Shown one piece after another: positions 47,260 through 58,965 of a DNA stretch of 64,000 bases. The translations under genes were made by a program, and so were the position numbers. The stretch is from Cavia porcellus (lineage: Eukaryota > Chordata > Mammalia > Rodentia > Caviidae), in contig NW_026947484.1 of the NCBI RefSeq assembly GCF_034190915.1, positions 134,700,982-134,764,981 on the forward strand, written 5' to 3'. Below the pieces are notes generated by a model that was not told where the DNA came from, searched no databases, and saw only the letters and a list, made by a program, of their open reading frames with translations. Each line of letters starts with the position of its first letter. The first letter of the stretch is position 1.

Positions 47260-47850
47260 CTGAGTAGACAGTTCTCAACAGATATACAAATGGCCAAAAA
47301 CTTATATGAAAAATATGTTCGATATTACAACAGAGAAATTCAAACCAAAGCCACAAGGAGTTATCCTTTCACTACAGTTACAATGCCATTGCCAAAAGAT
47401 AAAAATGAACAATACTTATGATAAAGTCATCATAAAAACTCTTACACATAATTGGAGGAAATGAAGATTAGTATTAGCACAACACAAACAGAGAAGAAAC
47501 ACTTCAGAAAAACTAAAAATAGAACTATCTTATAATCCAACTACCTCACTATTGAAAAGATATCCCAAAGAAATGAAACTATTAGATATCTGCAATCCTA
47601 CATTTATAGCCACACTATTATAAGCCATATTATGAAATTCAAGCAAGGTGTACATTAATAGATAAATGGATAAGGGAAAATGTTGTATGTATCTATATCA
47701 TGAAATATTCAGTCATAAAAATAATGCTATCTTGTTGTTTGTGACAACATGGATCAAATAGGAAGACATGTTAAATGAAATAAGCCACTCACTGAAGAAA
47801 TATCTCCATGTTCTCATTTGTGGAAGCTGAAAACAATTTTAAAAAACAGT
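47260..47850 (+). mobile_element. old L1 3' end
   Basis: Landmarks: tatccaactacctcactatt, tatttatagccacactatta-type text, aacatggatcaaataggaag, and ccatgttctcatttgtggaa. Confidence 0.75.
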
Positions 47851-48039
47851 AGTCACTATTATTGTATGTAAGACATACTTTCATCTATTTTGGTACATAT
47901 CTAGTAACAGAATGTCTAGGAAATTTTATATGTTTATTTTCCAAAAGAAACTGCCAAATTATTTTCCAAAATAGTTGTAAAGTGATATGGCAAAAAGACA
48001 AATAATAGGAACCAAAATAGATAACAGATCATAAATTGG

Positions 48040-48165
48040 AGACCAACCTGGGAATTTAACAAGACCAACCCTGTCTCAAAATTTTAAAGGCAGGCAGAGA
48101 GATGTAGCTCAATGCTCCCTAGGTTCAATCACTGGTACCATTTAAAAAAAAAAAAAAAAAAAGTA
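48040..48165 (+). mobile_element. B1-ID fusion, 5'-truncated
   Basis: gggaatttaacaagaccaac then gagatgtagctcaatgct and caatcactggtacc. Confidence 0.7.
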
Positions 48166-48424
48166 TAAATGAATCAAAAAGGAAAAGAGAAATGCAGTAG
48201 TTATCAAGTTTACATTTCCTTATTCAAAATCTGAAGCTTATTTAAAAACTGCTTTTATCTTCAAAATACACCTGATCATTTATGACATTCCATATATGAC
48301 ATATATATAAGGACAGCCTAGCATGCCTGAAGTCCTTACTTACAGCTCTTGTAGTGCTGCCAACAAAAGAGGGAAAAAAAAAGATCAAAATGCATACCAC
48401 TGCCTAGAACAATGACACTTACCC

Positions 48425-48545
48425 AAAATCCCTGCTACTCAGAAGGCTGAGGCAGTTGGGAAAAAAGGGAGAGAGATACAGCTCAATAGTAGAGATACAG
48501 CAATGGTAGAGCACCCTCTAGCTTCAATTCTCCAATACTGCAAAA
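48425..48545 (+). mobile_element. B1-ID fusion, diverged
   Basis: tccctgctactcagaaggct then gagatacagctcaatagt and tccaatactgc. Confidence 0.65.
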
Positions 48546-48611
48546 ACAACAGAAAATTTACACTACAAATGAAAATAAAAACATTTTTAAAAAAATAAAA
48601 ATAAATAAAAG

Positions 48612-48725
48612 CCAGGTGGTGTTTTGGTGCATGCCTGTAATCCCAGTACTCAGGAGGTTGGGTCAGGACTGCTGTGAGTTTGAGGCTAGCCTGAACTGCA
48701 CAGCAAAACCTTGTCTCAAAAAGAC
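48612..48725 (+). mobile_element. B1 SINE
   Basis: gccaggtggtgttttggtgc and aaaccttgtctcaaaaag. Confidence 0.85.
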
Positions 48726-49071
48726 CCTCCTCTCCCACAAAAAACTTGGAACATGACCCTCATAAAATAGAAAAGGACAAAATCAAAGTAAGTATGATGA
48801 AGTAAAAATCAAAACAGATATGGGGGGGGCCTATGAAACTCAATGCTGACGCTCTGGGAAAAACCAACAAAACTGATAGCCATTAGCTAGATGGAAGAGA
48901 CCAGAGAAAAAGGAGGAGGGAGAGAGACAGACTGCTCCAGAACAAAAGTATATAAAACCTTTTGGCTGTCTGGGCCACAGCTAGTAAAGAATTATCTTGG
49001 GCCACATATAAAATATATAATATAGTGAATGTATAAAAGTAACAAAACTGTCTTTTAAAAATTTCCTTTTG

Positions 49072-49200
49072 GTTTTTCAAGACAAACTCTCATTAAGTAG
49101 TTTGAGCTGGCCTCGCATCTGCTATTAGTTCTTGTCCAAACACACTCTTCCTGCTTCAGCCTCCCAAATGCTGGGATTCTATAGACGTGCCATCACATAT
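49072..49200 (-). mobile_element. B1 SINE
   Basis: Reverse B1: caagacaaactctcattaag and cctcccaaatgctgggattc. Confidence 0.75.
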
Positions 49201-49514
49201 CTCAAAAAACCAGAAACACTTCTATTATAACATTTTTTTTTTTAGAAAAAAGCAACATAAATATAAAATTAGTAGAATGGCTTGTTTTCTGAAACTAACA
49301 TTTCAACATCTGATTCAATGTAAGTGGCTGCAACTGTTAAGTCTGAGGTATTCATTAAAAATTCTGATCTAAATTTACTGTTCATATGCTTTATCCTTAA
49401 AAAAATACTTGTTCATTAGTCTACAGAAACCAAAAATCAAGAACATGAATAAAGTGTGATTGTGAAGCAAAGGACAATTTTCTTTGGGAAAATAAGCCCC
49501 TCCCCACTTTAGTT

Positions 49515-49745
49515 TTTTGGGACTATTTAGCTCTGGCTGGCCTTGAACACACTGTGCAGCCCACACAGGGCTCAAACCAACAGCAATTTTCTTGTTTTCT
49601 GTCCGTGTCTTTTCTGTCTCTGCCTCTCACTGGGCATCAGCAACCCCCTATGTAACCCAAGCTGGCCTCAAACTCAAAGAAATTATCCTGCCTCAGCCTC
49701 CCAAATACCAAGGTTACAGGTGTGTACCACGATACCTAGCAAGGG
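49515..49745 (-). mobile_element. B1 variant with internal insertion
   Basis: Reverse B1 whose middle carries an extra tract (tttctgtctctgcctctcac and gggcatcagcaa). An inverted partner with the same insertion lies at 50249-50490. Confidence 0.75.
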
Positions 49746-49754
49746 AACATACAG

Positions 49755-49817
49755 GACAAAATCTGGAAAGGTCCCAGCAGCAGCTCTGTACACTTTTCCC
49801 CCAGGAAGATGATCAAA
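49755..49817. repeat. 63-bp duplicated segment, copy A
   Basis: Matches 51857-51919 at 61 of 63 positions by eye. It starts gacaaaatctggaaaggtcc and ends gaagatgatcaaa. Flanks differ. The minus strand is open in both copies (AAAGTFPDF). Confidence 0.85.
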
Positions 49818-49839
49818 AAAAGACACGATTATAATTTTT

Positions 49840-49880
49840 CTATGACATGTGCAAGGTCTTGAGTTTGATCTCTGGCACCA
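49840..49880 (+). mobile_element. ID 3' fragment
   Basis: gtgcaaggtcttgagtttga and tctctggcacc. Confidence 0.6.
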
Positions 49881-50248
49881 AAACAAACACAAAATAAAAT
49901 AATTTTTTCTTTTAGTTACATCATTAAAATTCTTTACATTCTATTTGAAAATTTCCAGGTAAGTATCTCAATTGAAAATGGAATCACAAATATACCTATA
50001 CACATGTAGGTACTCACCAAGTCAAGTAAACGCATCTAGTATCTGATACACGAGGATCTGCATTTGACTATGCTTGGCAGATACAGAAGGCAGAAGGAGC
50101 CCTGTACTGTGTCCTACTTACACCAAGGTGTGCTGACACAAGCAGCCCCTCAACTATAGGCTGGATATGCCTGATCTAGAGTAAAAAAGCACAGATTATC
50201 AAAATTGGGAAGAAAACAGATCATTTAGCAATATGAGAATCCACAGAC

Positions 50249-50490
50249 CCAGGCAGGGACAAAGGTAATCCCTGTACCTGGAATGCAGAGGCAGGATAAT
50301 TTCCTTGAGTTTAAGGCCAGCTTGGGTTACATAGTGGAACCCTGATACCCAATGAGAGAAAGAGAAACAGACAGAGACAGAGAGACAGAGAAACAGACAG
50401 TGAGAAAAAGACAGACAAACAAATAGACACTGGATTACAAGCGAATTCAAAGCCAGTATGAACATAGTGAAAATCTGACTCAAAAAGTTT
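50249..50490 (+). mobile_element. B1 variant with GACAGA-rich insertion
   Basis: B1 text (gaatgcagaggcaggataat, ccagcttgggttacatag) is followed by accctgatacccaatgagag and a GACAGA-rich tract at 50355-50430. The second half-unit then ends gactcaaaaag. The partner is 49515-49745 in reverse. Confidence 0.75.
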
Positions 50491-50635
50491 TTTAAAATCA
50501 CAACTTATTTAATAAAAGATAATCAACACATTCTATTACGATGAATCAGATGGTAGAAGCATGTTAGATGTCTGACAAAGCCTTTAAATGAACTACTATG
50601 AATATAAAAATGCTTCAAAAAGCAAATACATACAG

Positions 50636-50812
50636 TCAGGTACAGTGGTGCATTCCTGTAACTCCAGCCTAAGACAAGAGGATCATAAGTTCAAGTCCAT
50701 TCTGGGTAATTTAACAATTTATTAAGACCTTGTCTCACACAATAAAAAGGGCTCAGAATGCAGCCCAGAGGAATAGTGTCCCTGGGTTCAATCCCCAGTA
50801 CCACCACCAAGT
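50636..50812 (+). mobile_element. B1-ID fusion SINE
   Basis: caggtacagtggtgcattcc, gggtaatttaacaatttatt, then ID end ggttcaatccccagtacc. Confidence 0.75.
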
Positions 50813-51306
50813 AAGTACGTAAATAAATGAATAAAAAGTATTAATCCTTCAAACAAAAAAATAAAAAATTTTAAAACACCCAATGGACTAGATCAATAGT
50901 CAAGGAACAACAGCAGAAAATAAAATACCGGTAAGTCTTAAGGGCCTATGGGACATTAAGAAACTACCCAATATTTCTATCATCAGAGTTCTAGAAAGAT
51001 AATTAAAATTTGAATAAGCAGTAACTAAAAAGTCTCAAATTTCCAAAAATAAAATTTTCTATAGTTTACTGCAAACGGTAAAACATCTAAATACAAACTG
51101 AATCTTACAAACTAACACTATCTAAAATAGCCACTAAGAAACTACTCAAAACAACATACAAAACTGTATAAAAATCACCATAAACATGGAATCTTAAAAC
51201 ATGTCCAGGAAACTCATGACACCAAAAATAAACAGGAAACAAAATAATAAAGGCATAGTTAAGCTTAAATACAACATTTACCATAAAATATACCTAAAAC
51301 ACCTTG

Positions 51307-51430
51307 CAAGCCAAGCATGGTGGCACACACTAACAGGGGAATTGCTGTGAAAATTCTAGATCAGCCTGGGCCACATAGTGAGTTTAAGGACTGCCTGAAT
51401 TGCACAGTGAGACCTTGTCTCAAAAAACTA
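51307..51430 (+). mobile_element. B1 SINE with internal deletion
   Basis: agccaagcatggtggcacac and gagaccttgtctcaaaaaac. Confidence 0.82.
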
Positions 51431-51589
51431 AAAAAGCACCTTATATATCTCTAAACAGACAAAAAGACTGGCAGAGTAGATAAAATAAAAATGACTGAAC
51501 AACATTCTGTCTAAAATGAACTCATTTTAGACACAAGTAGACTAAAAGTAAAATGACACAAAGACATACCTATAAAAACACTTTTTTTC

Positions 51590-51815
51590 TGAACTAGAAT
51601 CTTGCCATGTTGCCCACACTAATCTTTAATTCCTGGGCTCAACCATTTCTTTTGACTAAGGCTCTTGAGTAGCTGATCCTGAAGTCAAGGCTCACTTTGT
51701 ATTTCTAGCTAGTCTCAAATTCAGTACGTAGCCCAAGCTGGCCTTAAATTCACAATCCTCCTACCTCAGTCTCAGGAAAGGGCTAGGATTACAGGTATGC
51801 ACCGCTATGCCACTG
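51590..51815 (-). mobile_element. B1 SINEs, probably two overlapping remnants
   Basis: Reverse B1 text occurs twice (cttgccatgttgcccacact; cgtagcccaagctggcctta), ending caccgctatgcc. Confidence 0.65.
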
Positions 51816-51856
51816 TTTTTTGTTTTGTTTTGTTTTGTTTTTTTAAACAAGACAAA

Positions 51857-51919
51857 GACAAAATCTGGAAAGGTCCCAGCAGCAGCTCTGTACACTTCTC
51901 CCCCAAGAAGATGATCAAA
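51857..51919. repeat. 63-bp duplicated segment, copy B
   Basis: Second copy of 49755-49817, differing at two positions. It sits after a reverse B1, as copy A does, but the sequence on its far side is unrelated. Confidence 0.85.
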
Positions 51920-51957
51920 CGCAGTGAAAAGTATTTTTTTAAAAACAACTAAAATGC

Positions 51958-52095
51958 CAAGCATGCTCATACATATCTATAATCCCAGCACTCAGCAGGC
52001 TGAGGCAGGAGGACTGCTGAGTCTGAGGCCTGTCTGGGCTTCATAAGTGAGTTCAAGGCCAGCTTGCATTACATAGCAAGACCCTGTTCAAAACA
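51958..52095 (+). mobile_element. B1 SINE with 29-bp duplication
   Basis: cccagcactcagcaggctga, both half-units, then accctgttcaaaacaaac. Confidence 0.85.
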
Positions 52096-52107
52096 AACAA
52101 AAAACAA

Positions 52108-52285
52108 AGCTGGCTATACAGCTATAATCCCATTTGAGAGGCGGAGACAAAAAAATACCAAAACCAGCCTGTGCAATTTAGCAAAATCTTGTCTCAAAAG
52201 AAAACAGGCTGGAAATGTAACTCAGTGGAAAGTGTTTACCTACCACGCACTAGCCCCTGCATTCAACCTCCAATACTTCAAAACA
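52108..52285 (+). mobile_element. B1-ID fusion SINE
   Basis: gcaatttagcaaaatcttgt then aggctggaaatgtaactcag and attcaacctccaatac. Confidence 0.72.
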
Positions 52286-52689
52286 CACTATACCACCATT
52301 TAAAGTCTCTGAAAATTGACCTAAGGGCATAGAACAAATAAAGAATCATTCACAAAAAAAGCTATTAAATCTTGGTGAAAACAATTAAACTCTATGGCAC
52401 TTGAGCCAAGATCTGCTCTTATTCCCCCACCAACTTGGCATGATGAAAACAACACTCCAGGTGGGTACAGCCAGAAAGTTTTCTCCCACTGTAATCAGTA
52501 ATATCCAAAATGGAACTCTAAAAGTTAAGAATTTTTCTTTCAGAGATAAACAACTTTTCCAAATTTCTTCCTGTTGACTACATAATGAACACCAACACTC
52601 CTCTCTTTAGTCTGAAAGAGATATGCCGACATGGAGTTCAGAAGGCCAGTTTCCTTTCCACAAGAAAGATGCAGATAGCTGGAACACAG

Positions 52690-52825
52690 AGCATGGTGTG
52701 CAAAACTGTAATTCCAGCACTCAAGAGGCTGAGGCAGGAAAATCTCGTGGGTTTGAGGCCAGTCTGACCTACACAGTGAGTTCATCTTAAACTATACAGT
52801 GAGATTGTGATTCAAAAAAACCAGA
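52690..52825 (+). mobile_element. B1 SINE
   Basis: gagcatggtgtgcaaaactg, ccagcactcaagaggctgag, then gagattgtgattcaaaa. Confidence 0.8.
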
Positions 52826-52839
52826 AACAAAACAAAACA

Positions 52840-53990
52840 GATGACTGGAAATGATAAAGTATGGAGATCTATATATCTTTCTGTGCTCCTCCTTCTCTCT
52901 GTTCTTCACTATAAAAGACCTTTACATACCTATACAGAGTGAAATGGTGATCTAAGACAAATAGCCCCTCCAGCTCCTTGGAGCTAGGTTTGAATACATC
53001 TTTTATTCCCAAAATATATGGCCTCCTGTGATTTAATCAGCAGCTAACGAACTTAAGCATACAAACCTGTATAATGCCATCAGCTCCAAGGGTACATTAT
53101 CTTCCCCAGGATGGACAGGTCACCAATATTTCTCATGCCAACCAGTTCTGGACTATAACGCAGTGTGGCTAGAGATCAGGAGTTCTCTTCTATCCAACCC
53201 TAACTCCTAAGGCAAAGATTTCTATCCCAGGTATAGCCAGCTAAAAATGTTGAATACCACACTTGCAAGGTAGAAAATTCATGCCAGGAGAAGTAAGCCA
53301 ATGAGACCAGAGGATACTGTCCCCATCAAATATTCTGTTCACAGGACAGCAACAAGTCAACCAATATTTCTATCTACAGCTCCAGATGAGAGGCTTAAAG
53401 GAATCTGCCACAAAATGGAAGGCCCTTAAGAACAAAAAGAGTTCTGAAGCTATCCAAAGGAAAATGACTTTATTTGGAATAGAATGCGAGAAAGTTCAAC
53501 CCTAAAGCATTCTTTTAAAGAAAAAATTTAAAAAGGGAGAGAAAATTTAAAGACTATCAATAAGAGGAATATGAGGGTTCCATGAGAACAAGTTAAATTA
53601 CAGAAAAGTTCTCCTGGGTTCCAAATAAATCTTTAAAACTAAAACCAGCAACTGGTCAACAAGGAGGACTTACAATTAGTCAAATTCATGGCCCAGGGAA
53701 CTGTCAAAAACAGAGTAATCAGAACACACAATTAACAGAGCCTAACAGCTTGGTGTAACACCAATAAAAGTGGAGAGCTGAACATGTATCAAAGAAATAG
53801 TTAAAAAGAACCCCACTGAAATCACATCAGGGCAATTACACACCCTCAAGGCTATTCCTTCTGAAGAGATATCTGAGACTCAGTATGTAATAACTGGCAC
53901 TTCTGGGGTTGGGAAGGATCAGGATCATAGAAGAAGGTACTATGGAAGAATATCAATGTATATTATACATGAGACATAAGAAAGTAAAGC
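52840..53990. other. unclassified block, no SINE seen
   Basis: About 1.1 kb of mixed-composition sequence without any SINE or L1 landmark. It is unusually repeat-poor for this intron. I recognise no coding frame or family. Confidence 0.5.
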
Positions 53991-53999
53991 TAGGTCTAA

Positions 54000-54105
54000 T
54001 GGTGCACTGTTATAATCTCAGCTATGTAGGAGGTTTAAGCAGGAAGATTATAAATTCTAACCTAGCCTAGGCAATTTAGCAACTAGGCAAATCTCTGTCA
54101 CAAAA
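54000..54105 (+). mobile_element. B1 half of a B1-ID type SINE
   Basis: ctaggtctaatggtgcactg and ctaggcaatttagcaactag. Confidence 0.7.
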
Positions 54106-54119
54106 TTAAAAAAAGAGAA

Positions 54120-54475
54120 AGGATGGGAAGGAGTGAGCAAAATAACAGATGCAAACCCCACCTGGCATATCAACACTAATGCGAATGGACATACAGATTC
54201 AATCAAAAGCCATTGGGGCTACAGGTATGCTACAGTGATAGAACACCAGCCTAGCATGCATGAGGACCTGCATTCAATCCCTAGCACATGTGTGCCCATA
54301 CACACACACACCAGATACTATTAAGGCCAGATTCAAAACAAAAACAAATGCAACTGTATGCTGCTTACATGAGACACAATTTACACTCAAACGTGCAAAC
54401 GGTTTCAAAGTAGAAGGGTGGAAAAAGGTACTATGCAAACAACAATAAGAAAACTAAAGTGGCTATACTGTTTGT
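54120..54475 (+). mobile_element. old L1 ORF2 5' (endonuclease) fragment with nested ID
   Basis: Decayed text typical of the early ORF2 region: gctgcttacatgagacacaa, agggtggaaaaaggtacta, taaagtggctatactg. An ID occupies 54209-54300 (tggggctacaggtatgctac, cattcaatccctagcac). Confidence 0.6.
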
Positions 54476-54796
54476 GATAGGAATAATGTTAATTATGTCA
54501 ACACCCACACCTTGGTACCCCCAAGTATGGGGCGGAAGAGACAGTTTAATGCTGCAATGAACACTAACAAGTATCTTTCTTAGTTCACATTTTCAACTGT
54601 TTTACATACAGAGGAATATAAGAGTGGAATTTCTGGGTCACATTATTAATTCTGTTTAAATTTTTGATAAAGTACTGAACTAAAGTATTTTCCATAGTAA
54701 CAGTACCATTTTGAACTTCCAGCAGCAATATACAACAGTTTTAATTTCCAAACATCCTTACCAATACTTTCCAGTTTTTTATTAGAAATATCCTAC

Positions 54797-54893
54797 TTGG
54801 GGCAGGGGATTTAGCTCACTGCCGTAAGTGCCTGCTTGGCAAACACAAGATTGAGAGTTCAATCCCTGGTACCGCAAGAAACAAAAAACAACA
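54797..54893 (+). mobile_element. ID SINE inside L1
   Basis: ggggcaggggatttagctca and caatccctggtaccg, flanked by cctac-type short repeats. Confidence 0.85.
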
Positions 54894-54969
54894 AAACAAA
54901 AAAACCCTACTAGATGTAACATAGTAGTACATCTTATTGTAGTTTAATTTACATTTTCCTCTCCCTCTC

Positions 54970-55022
54970 TAGTGCTGGTGATTGAACCCAGGGCTTTACC
55001 ATTGAGTTTATCTCCAGTCTAG
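54970..55022 (-). mobile_element. old ID fragment inside L1
   Basis: gctggtgattgaacccaggg and accattgagtttatctccag. Confidence 0.65.
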
Positions 55023-55892
55023 AACTATATTTCTGTTGATAAAAAAAAAAAAAAGACTACTGAACATCTTTTCATGTGCTTACTGGCTGTGTATATAAGT
55101 TCTTTGAAAAACTAGCCGATGTTTGGCCAATTTTTAAAACTGAGTTATTTGACTTTTATTATTAGGTTATAAATTTTTTATACATGTATATCCTAGACAC
55201 TGTATCTGTCCAATATGTGATTTAGAAATTTTCTCACATTTTGTAGGTTGTCTTTGTACTTTCTCAAGTATTATCAAATATTATTTCTCAAATAATATTA
55301 TTTGATATGAAAGCTTTAAATTTTGATTTATCTATTTTTTTTCTTTTGTGGCTAATGCTAAGAATCCAGTGCCAAACCAAGATCATAAAGATTTACTACT
55401 TTGTTTTATGATTTTGCTTTTACATTTAGGCTGTTGATCTATTTTAACTTTTGCATACGGTATGTGGAAGGGGTCCCACTTCATTCTTTTGTACTTAGAA
55501 ATCCAGTTTTATACAATAAAATCAACACCATTTCTTTGAAGAAACTATTCTTCCCACCGACTGGATCTGGCACCTTCGTCAAAAATCATTTTGATATAGT
55601 AAAGGATAAAATAAACTGTTAACACATGTTAAGGATCGGGGGAGAGAGGAACTAGATAAAGACAAGGAGTGGGTGGAAGGATTTTCCCTATTTAGCTTTG
55701 TATATTTATCTAATTTTTAAGCCAGTGTTAAAGAACTATTTAAAAAACAGCTAAAATAAATGTAAGATTTTAAAAATACAACTACTAGACAAGTCACAGA
55801 GTAAAGTTGTGGATCTGAGAAGGAATTCATGCTCTAACATATAAATATTTGTACAAAGGCATAAGGGCAAGACAATCCATCAAAAAAATGTG

Positions 55893-55975
55893 GGTAAATA
55901 GGGGTAGAGAGTTACAGTTCAGTGGTAGAGCGTTTGCCTTTGTATGAGGCTCAAGGTTTGATCCCCAGGGCATGC
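55893..55975 (+). mobile_element. ID SINE, old
   Basis: gtggtagagcgtttgccttt and aaggtttgatccccagggc. Confidence 0.75.
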
Positions 55976-56009
55976 AAGGGGGTGGGGGCTAAATATCCAA
56001 AAAAGATTT

Positions 56010-56625
56010 TAGCCAGATGGAATGACACATGCCTTCAATTCCAGCAACTGGGAGGCTGAGGCAGGAGAATCCCAAGTTTGAGTTCCACCTGGTCAACATG
56101 AGATATTGCCTGACTTAATTACTTTTCTTATGACTGAGACAAAATACTTGACACCTTAAGTAAAAAGAAGAAAGGTTTATTTGTCTCACAAATCAGGCTT
56201 CAGTTCATAGTTGGTTGGCTCCAAGATTGGATGGCATAGCAAAGAGGCATCAAAGAAGAAAAACAGTTCATGGCAGACAAATGGCAGTAAGGTAGTAAAT
56301 AACAAACAACAGCTGCCCTCTTTCTGTCCCTTATATTATATACGCCTAGGATAGGACACCCATAATCATACTCAGAACTACGCCAAACTAATCAGTGGAC
56401 TAATTTAGTAATCATGCACTTTTGATCACATCATACACCTAATCCCAGCATCACACACTCTAGATCCAGGCATCTCTGAAAAAGTCCTATGACCACACAA
56501 GGCTTTGGGTGGGACATCCAGACACAAGCCATAACACTACCTCAAAATTTTAAAAAGCTGAGAATACCTCAGTGGTGGGGCAACTTAGGTTCAATTCCCC
56601 AGTACTGCCCCCCTCCCCAAAATCA
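56010..56625 (+). mobile_element. B1-ID fusion SINE split by an LTR
   Basis: The B1 half ends at 56110 (tcaacatgagatattgcc). After the LTR it resumes at about 56542 with tcaaaattttaaaaagctga, and the ID half ends ggttcaattccccagtac. Confidence 0.75.
56111..56536 (-). mobile_element. solo MaLR-type LTR
   Basis: Reverse LTR similar to the two LTRs at 56661 and 58392 (tgactgagacaaaatact, gacatccagacacaagccat). It ends in an inverted TGTTAT and is flanked by weak 5-bp repeats, ttgcc and ctacc. Confidence 0.75.
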
Positions 56626-56660
56626 ATTTTACTAATTTAGGGAAATGCTAAAATGACACT

Positions 56661-58745
56661 TGTCTTAGCTATTTTTCTCTTGTTGTTGAGACAAAATGCT
56701 CAACATCCAAAGTAAAAGGAGAGTAGAGGTTTCAATCCATAATCAGCTGGCTCCGTGGCAGGGTAGCAAGGGAGAGGGGCAACAGTTCATAGTGGCAGAA
56801 GACGGCAAAGGCAACAAAATGAGAAGACTCTTCCTGTCTTTCATGTTATATGCAGGTTACCTCTCCCAGGTCGAATGTCTCAACATTAGACCATGGATCA
56901 ATCACAAACTCTAGACTCAACCATCTACAAAAAGACTCCCCTGCATGATTATATGAGGCTATAGGACACCTAGACCAAAACATAACATTCTGCCCCTGAC
57001 CCCCAAAAGACTCATGCACATCCTTTACACAAAAGGTAATTAGTCCATTTCTAAGATTCTGAAAAGTCCAAGTCCCAAGTCTCTTTGACATTTAAGGAAA
57101 ATTGTGAGTACTTATACAAATAAGAAAGTTAAACAACTGACATTCAATGGCACAAAATAGACATTTTTCTATTCCAAAAGTTACAAGTAGAGGGATATAT
57201 AAAGGAATGGGACCAAAGCAAGTGGGGCAAACATTAAGTCCTGTATTTCCATGTATAGCATCCAAGCAATCTGTAGCAAGATGTGAACTCCAAAGGAATT
57301 CAATGGCTCCACTCCTACGGCACTTCTAGTGGTTGTACCTCACATGGCTTCTCTCTTGGGCCTACTCTGCTCCCTCCTGACAGTTTTCCTCAGAAAATCC
57401 ATGTTCTTGGCTTTTACAAACTTCTGTGGTCTCCACTGCACCTCTGGCATTATACTCAAAATTTCACACACTGCCTTCTCAGGAGCACACTGCCTGGCCT
57501 GTGAGGTCTTCTAAAATCTAATGGAAGCCTTCCTGTCCCAACTCTTCCATTCTGCATGAACCTAAAACCAGCACACAGATGATGCCAAGGTCTGTTGCCA
57601 GCTAGAGCAGTAGCCAGACCTCCCTCTCTCTCTTGGCTGTAGGAATCAAGTGCCTGGATCACCATACACTCTGAATCAAATTCCCAATGCTGCTGCCACT
57701 CTGGAACATGGTGCATGTTCTAGAATATGCCATTCTAGACTTTCATACCAAAGTCTTTCACTTTTGCAATTTCAAGGCTGCAAAGAATGGAGTCCTACTA
57801 CTTCTTGTGATGCCCTCAGGCCATCTTTTCAATTCTTCTGGTCCTTCTCAGCAGTCAAGACCTCCTCTGCTCTATCTTTGCAGTCCACAGTCTTACTGAA
57901 GATTCCTTTCTAGCCAAAGTCACGTTTTAAATCTTTCTTTGTTCTTGAATCTCAACATAAATCTAGCTAAAAGCCCTAACATTAGCCACACCATCACTTC
58001 AATATTAAACTGCCCGAAATTTCTTCTACCAGATTAGTCCACTACCCTTTATCTCAGTCTCAGGAAAAGTCTCTGGATGTGAACAAAATGTAGACAAGCT
58101 TTCAGCCAAGCCATAACACATACAGTCTGGAGTACAACAACCAAACAAGTCTTTCTTCCCAGCAGAAACCTCTGAAGCTGGTCTTTAACAGCAGGACTTC
58201 TGTTAGCCTTCCAGTCTGCTGAGATCTAACCAGAATTTCCCATCAAATACAATCGAAGGCATTCCAGCTTTATTTTTTCAGCCAGCATCTCCAAATCATT
58301 CTAAACTCTTCCCATAAGCCATTCCCAAAAGCACCTGAACCACATCGTCAGGTATAGTCATAGCAATGTCCCCTCTCCTAGTTTCAAATTCGGTCTTAGT
58401 TATTTTTCTCTTGTTGCTGAGACAAAATACTCATCACCCAAAATTAAAGAGGGAAAGGTAAATTTAGTTCACAGTTTACAGAGGGTTCAGCCCATAACTA
58501 GCTGGCTCTATGGCAAAGGAGCAACAGTTACGTAAGTGGCAGAAGACTGCAAAGGTAACAAAACAGTGAGATACTTTCTGTCCCTCATAATGTATGAGGG
58601 ACCTGTCCCAGGGCTGGGACCTGTCCCTATAATCTCATCATTGGACCATGGCGCAATCACAAACTCTAGATTTAGCCATCTATGAAACGCCTGTCCTTGT
58701 GATTGTATGAGGTTTTGGGGGGACATCTAGACACAAACCATAATA
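56661..58745 (-). mobile_element. complete MaLR element (LTR-internal-LTR)
   Basis: Two related reverse LTRs, 56661-56987 and 58392-58745, share ttagctatttttctcttgtt-like starts and cacaaactctaga. They enclose 1.4 kb whose text (acattctgcccctgaccccc, aatttcttctaccagatta) resembles the THE1/MaLR internal region. Candidate 5-bp target repeats are acact and ccact. There is no gag or pol coding, as expected for these non-autonomous ERVL-dependent elements. The LTRs have diverged considerably, so it is old. Confidence 0.8.
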
Positions 58746-58829
58746 CCACTACACTGTTCATATCCATCAAAATGTTTGACACAATATTAGTGATGTTCTG
58801 AAAGTATATGTGTCATATATAAAAAAGGT

Positions 58830-58965
58830 TTCTGTGCTAGAGAGAGCACTCAAGAGGCATAGCCAAAAGGATCAAGAGTTGGAGAGCAGTTTGTGCTACA
58901 TAGCACATTTAAGGCTGACTTGGACAGTGTAGCAAGTTCCCGTCTCAAATAAAGTAAAATAACTG
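58830..58965 (+). mobile_element. B1 SINE, diverged
   Basis: gagcactcaagaggcatagc and gttcccgtctcaaataaa. Confidence 0.6.

Larger units (their letters stand above)
54480..55600 (-). mobile_element. old L1 3' end, inverted, with nested IDs
   Basis: Inverted L1 tail landmarks: gtggaatttctgggtcacat, atcttttcatgtgcttactg, tctcacattttgtaggttgt, and gaaactattcttcccaccga. Confidence 0.75.

Noticed and set aside
56661..58745. Intact endogenous retrovirus
   Set aside because: The internal region is only 1.4 kb and non-coding, matching a non-autonomous MaLR element.
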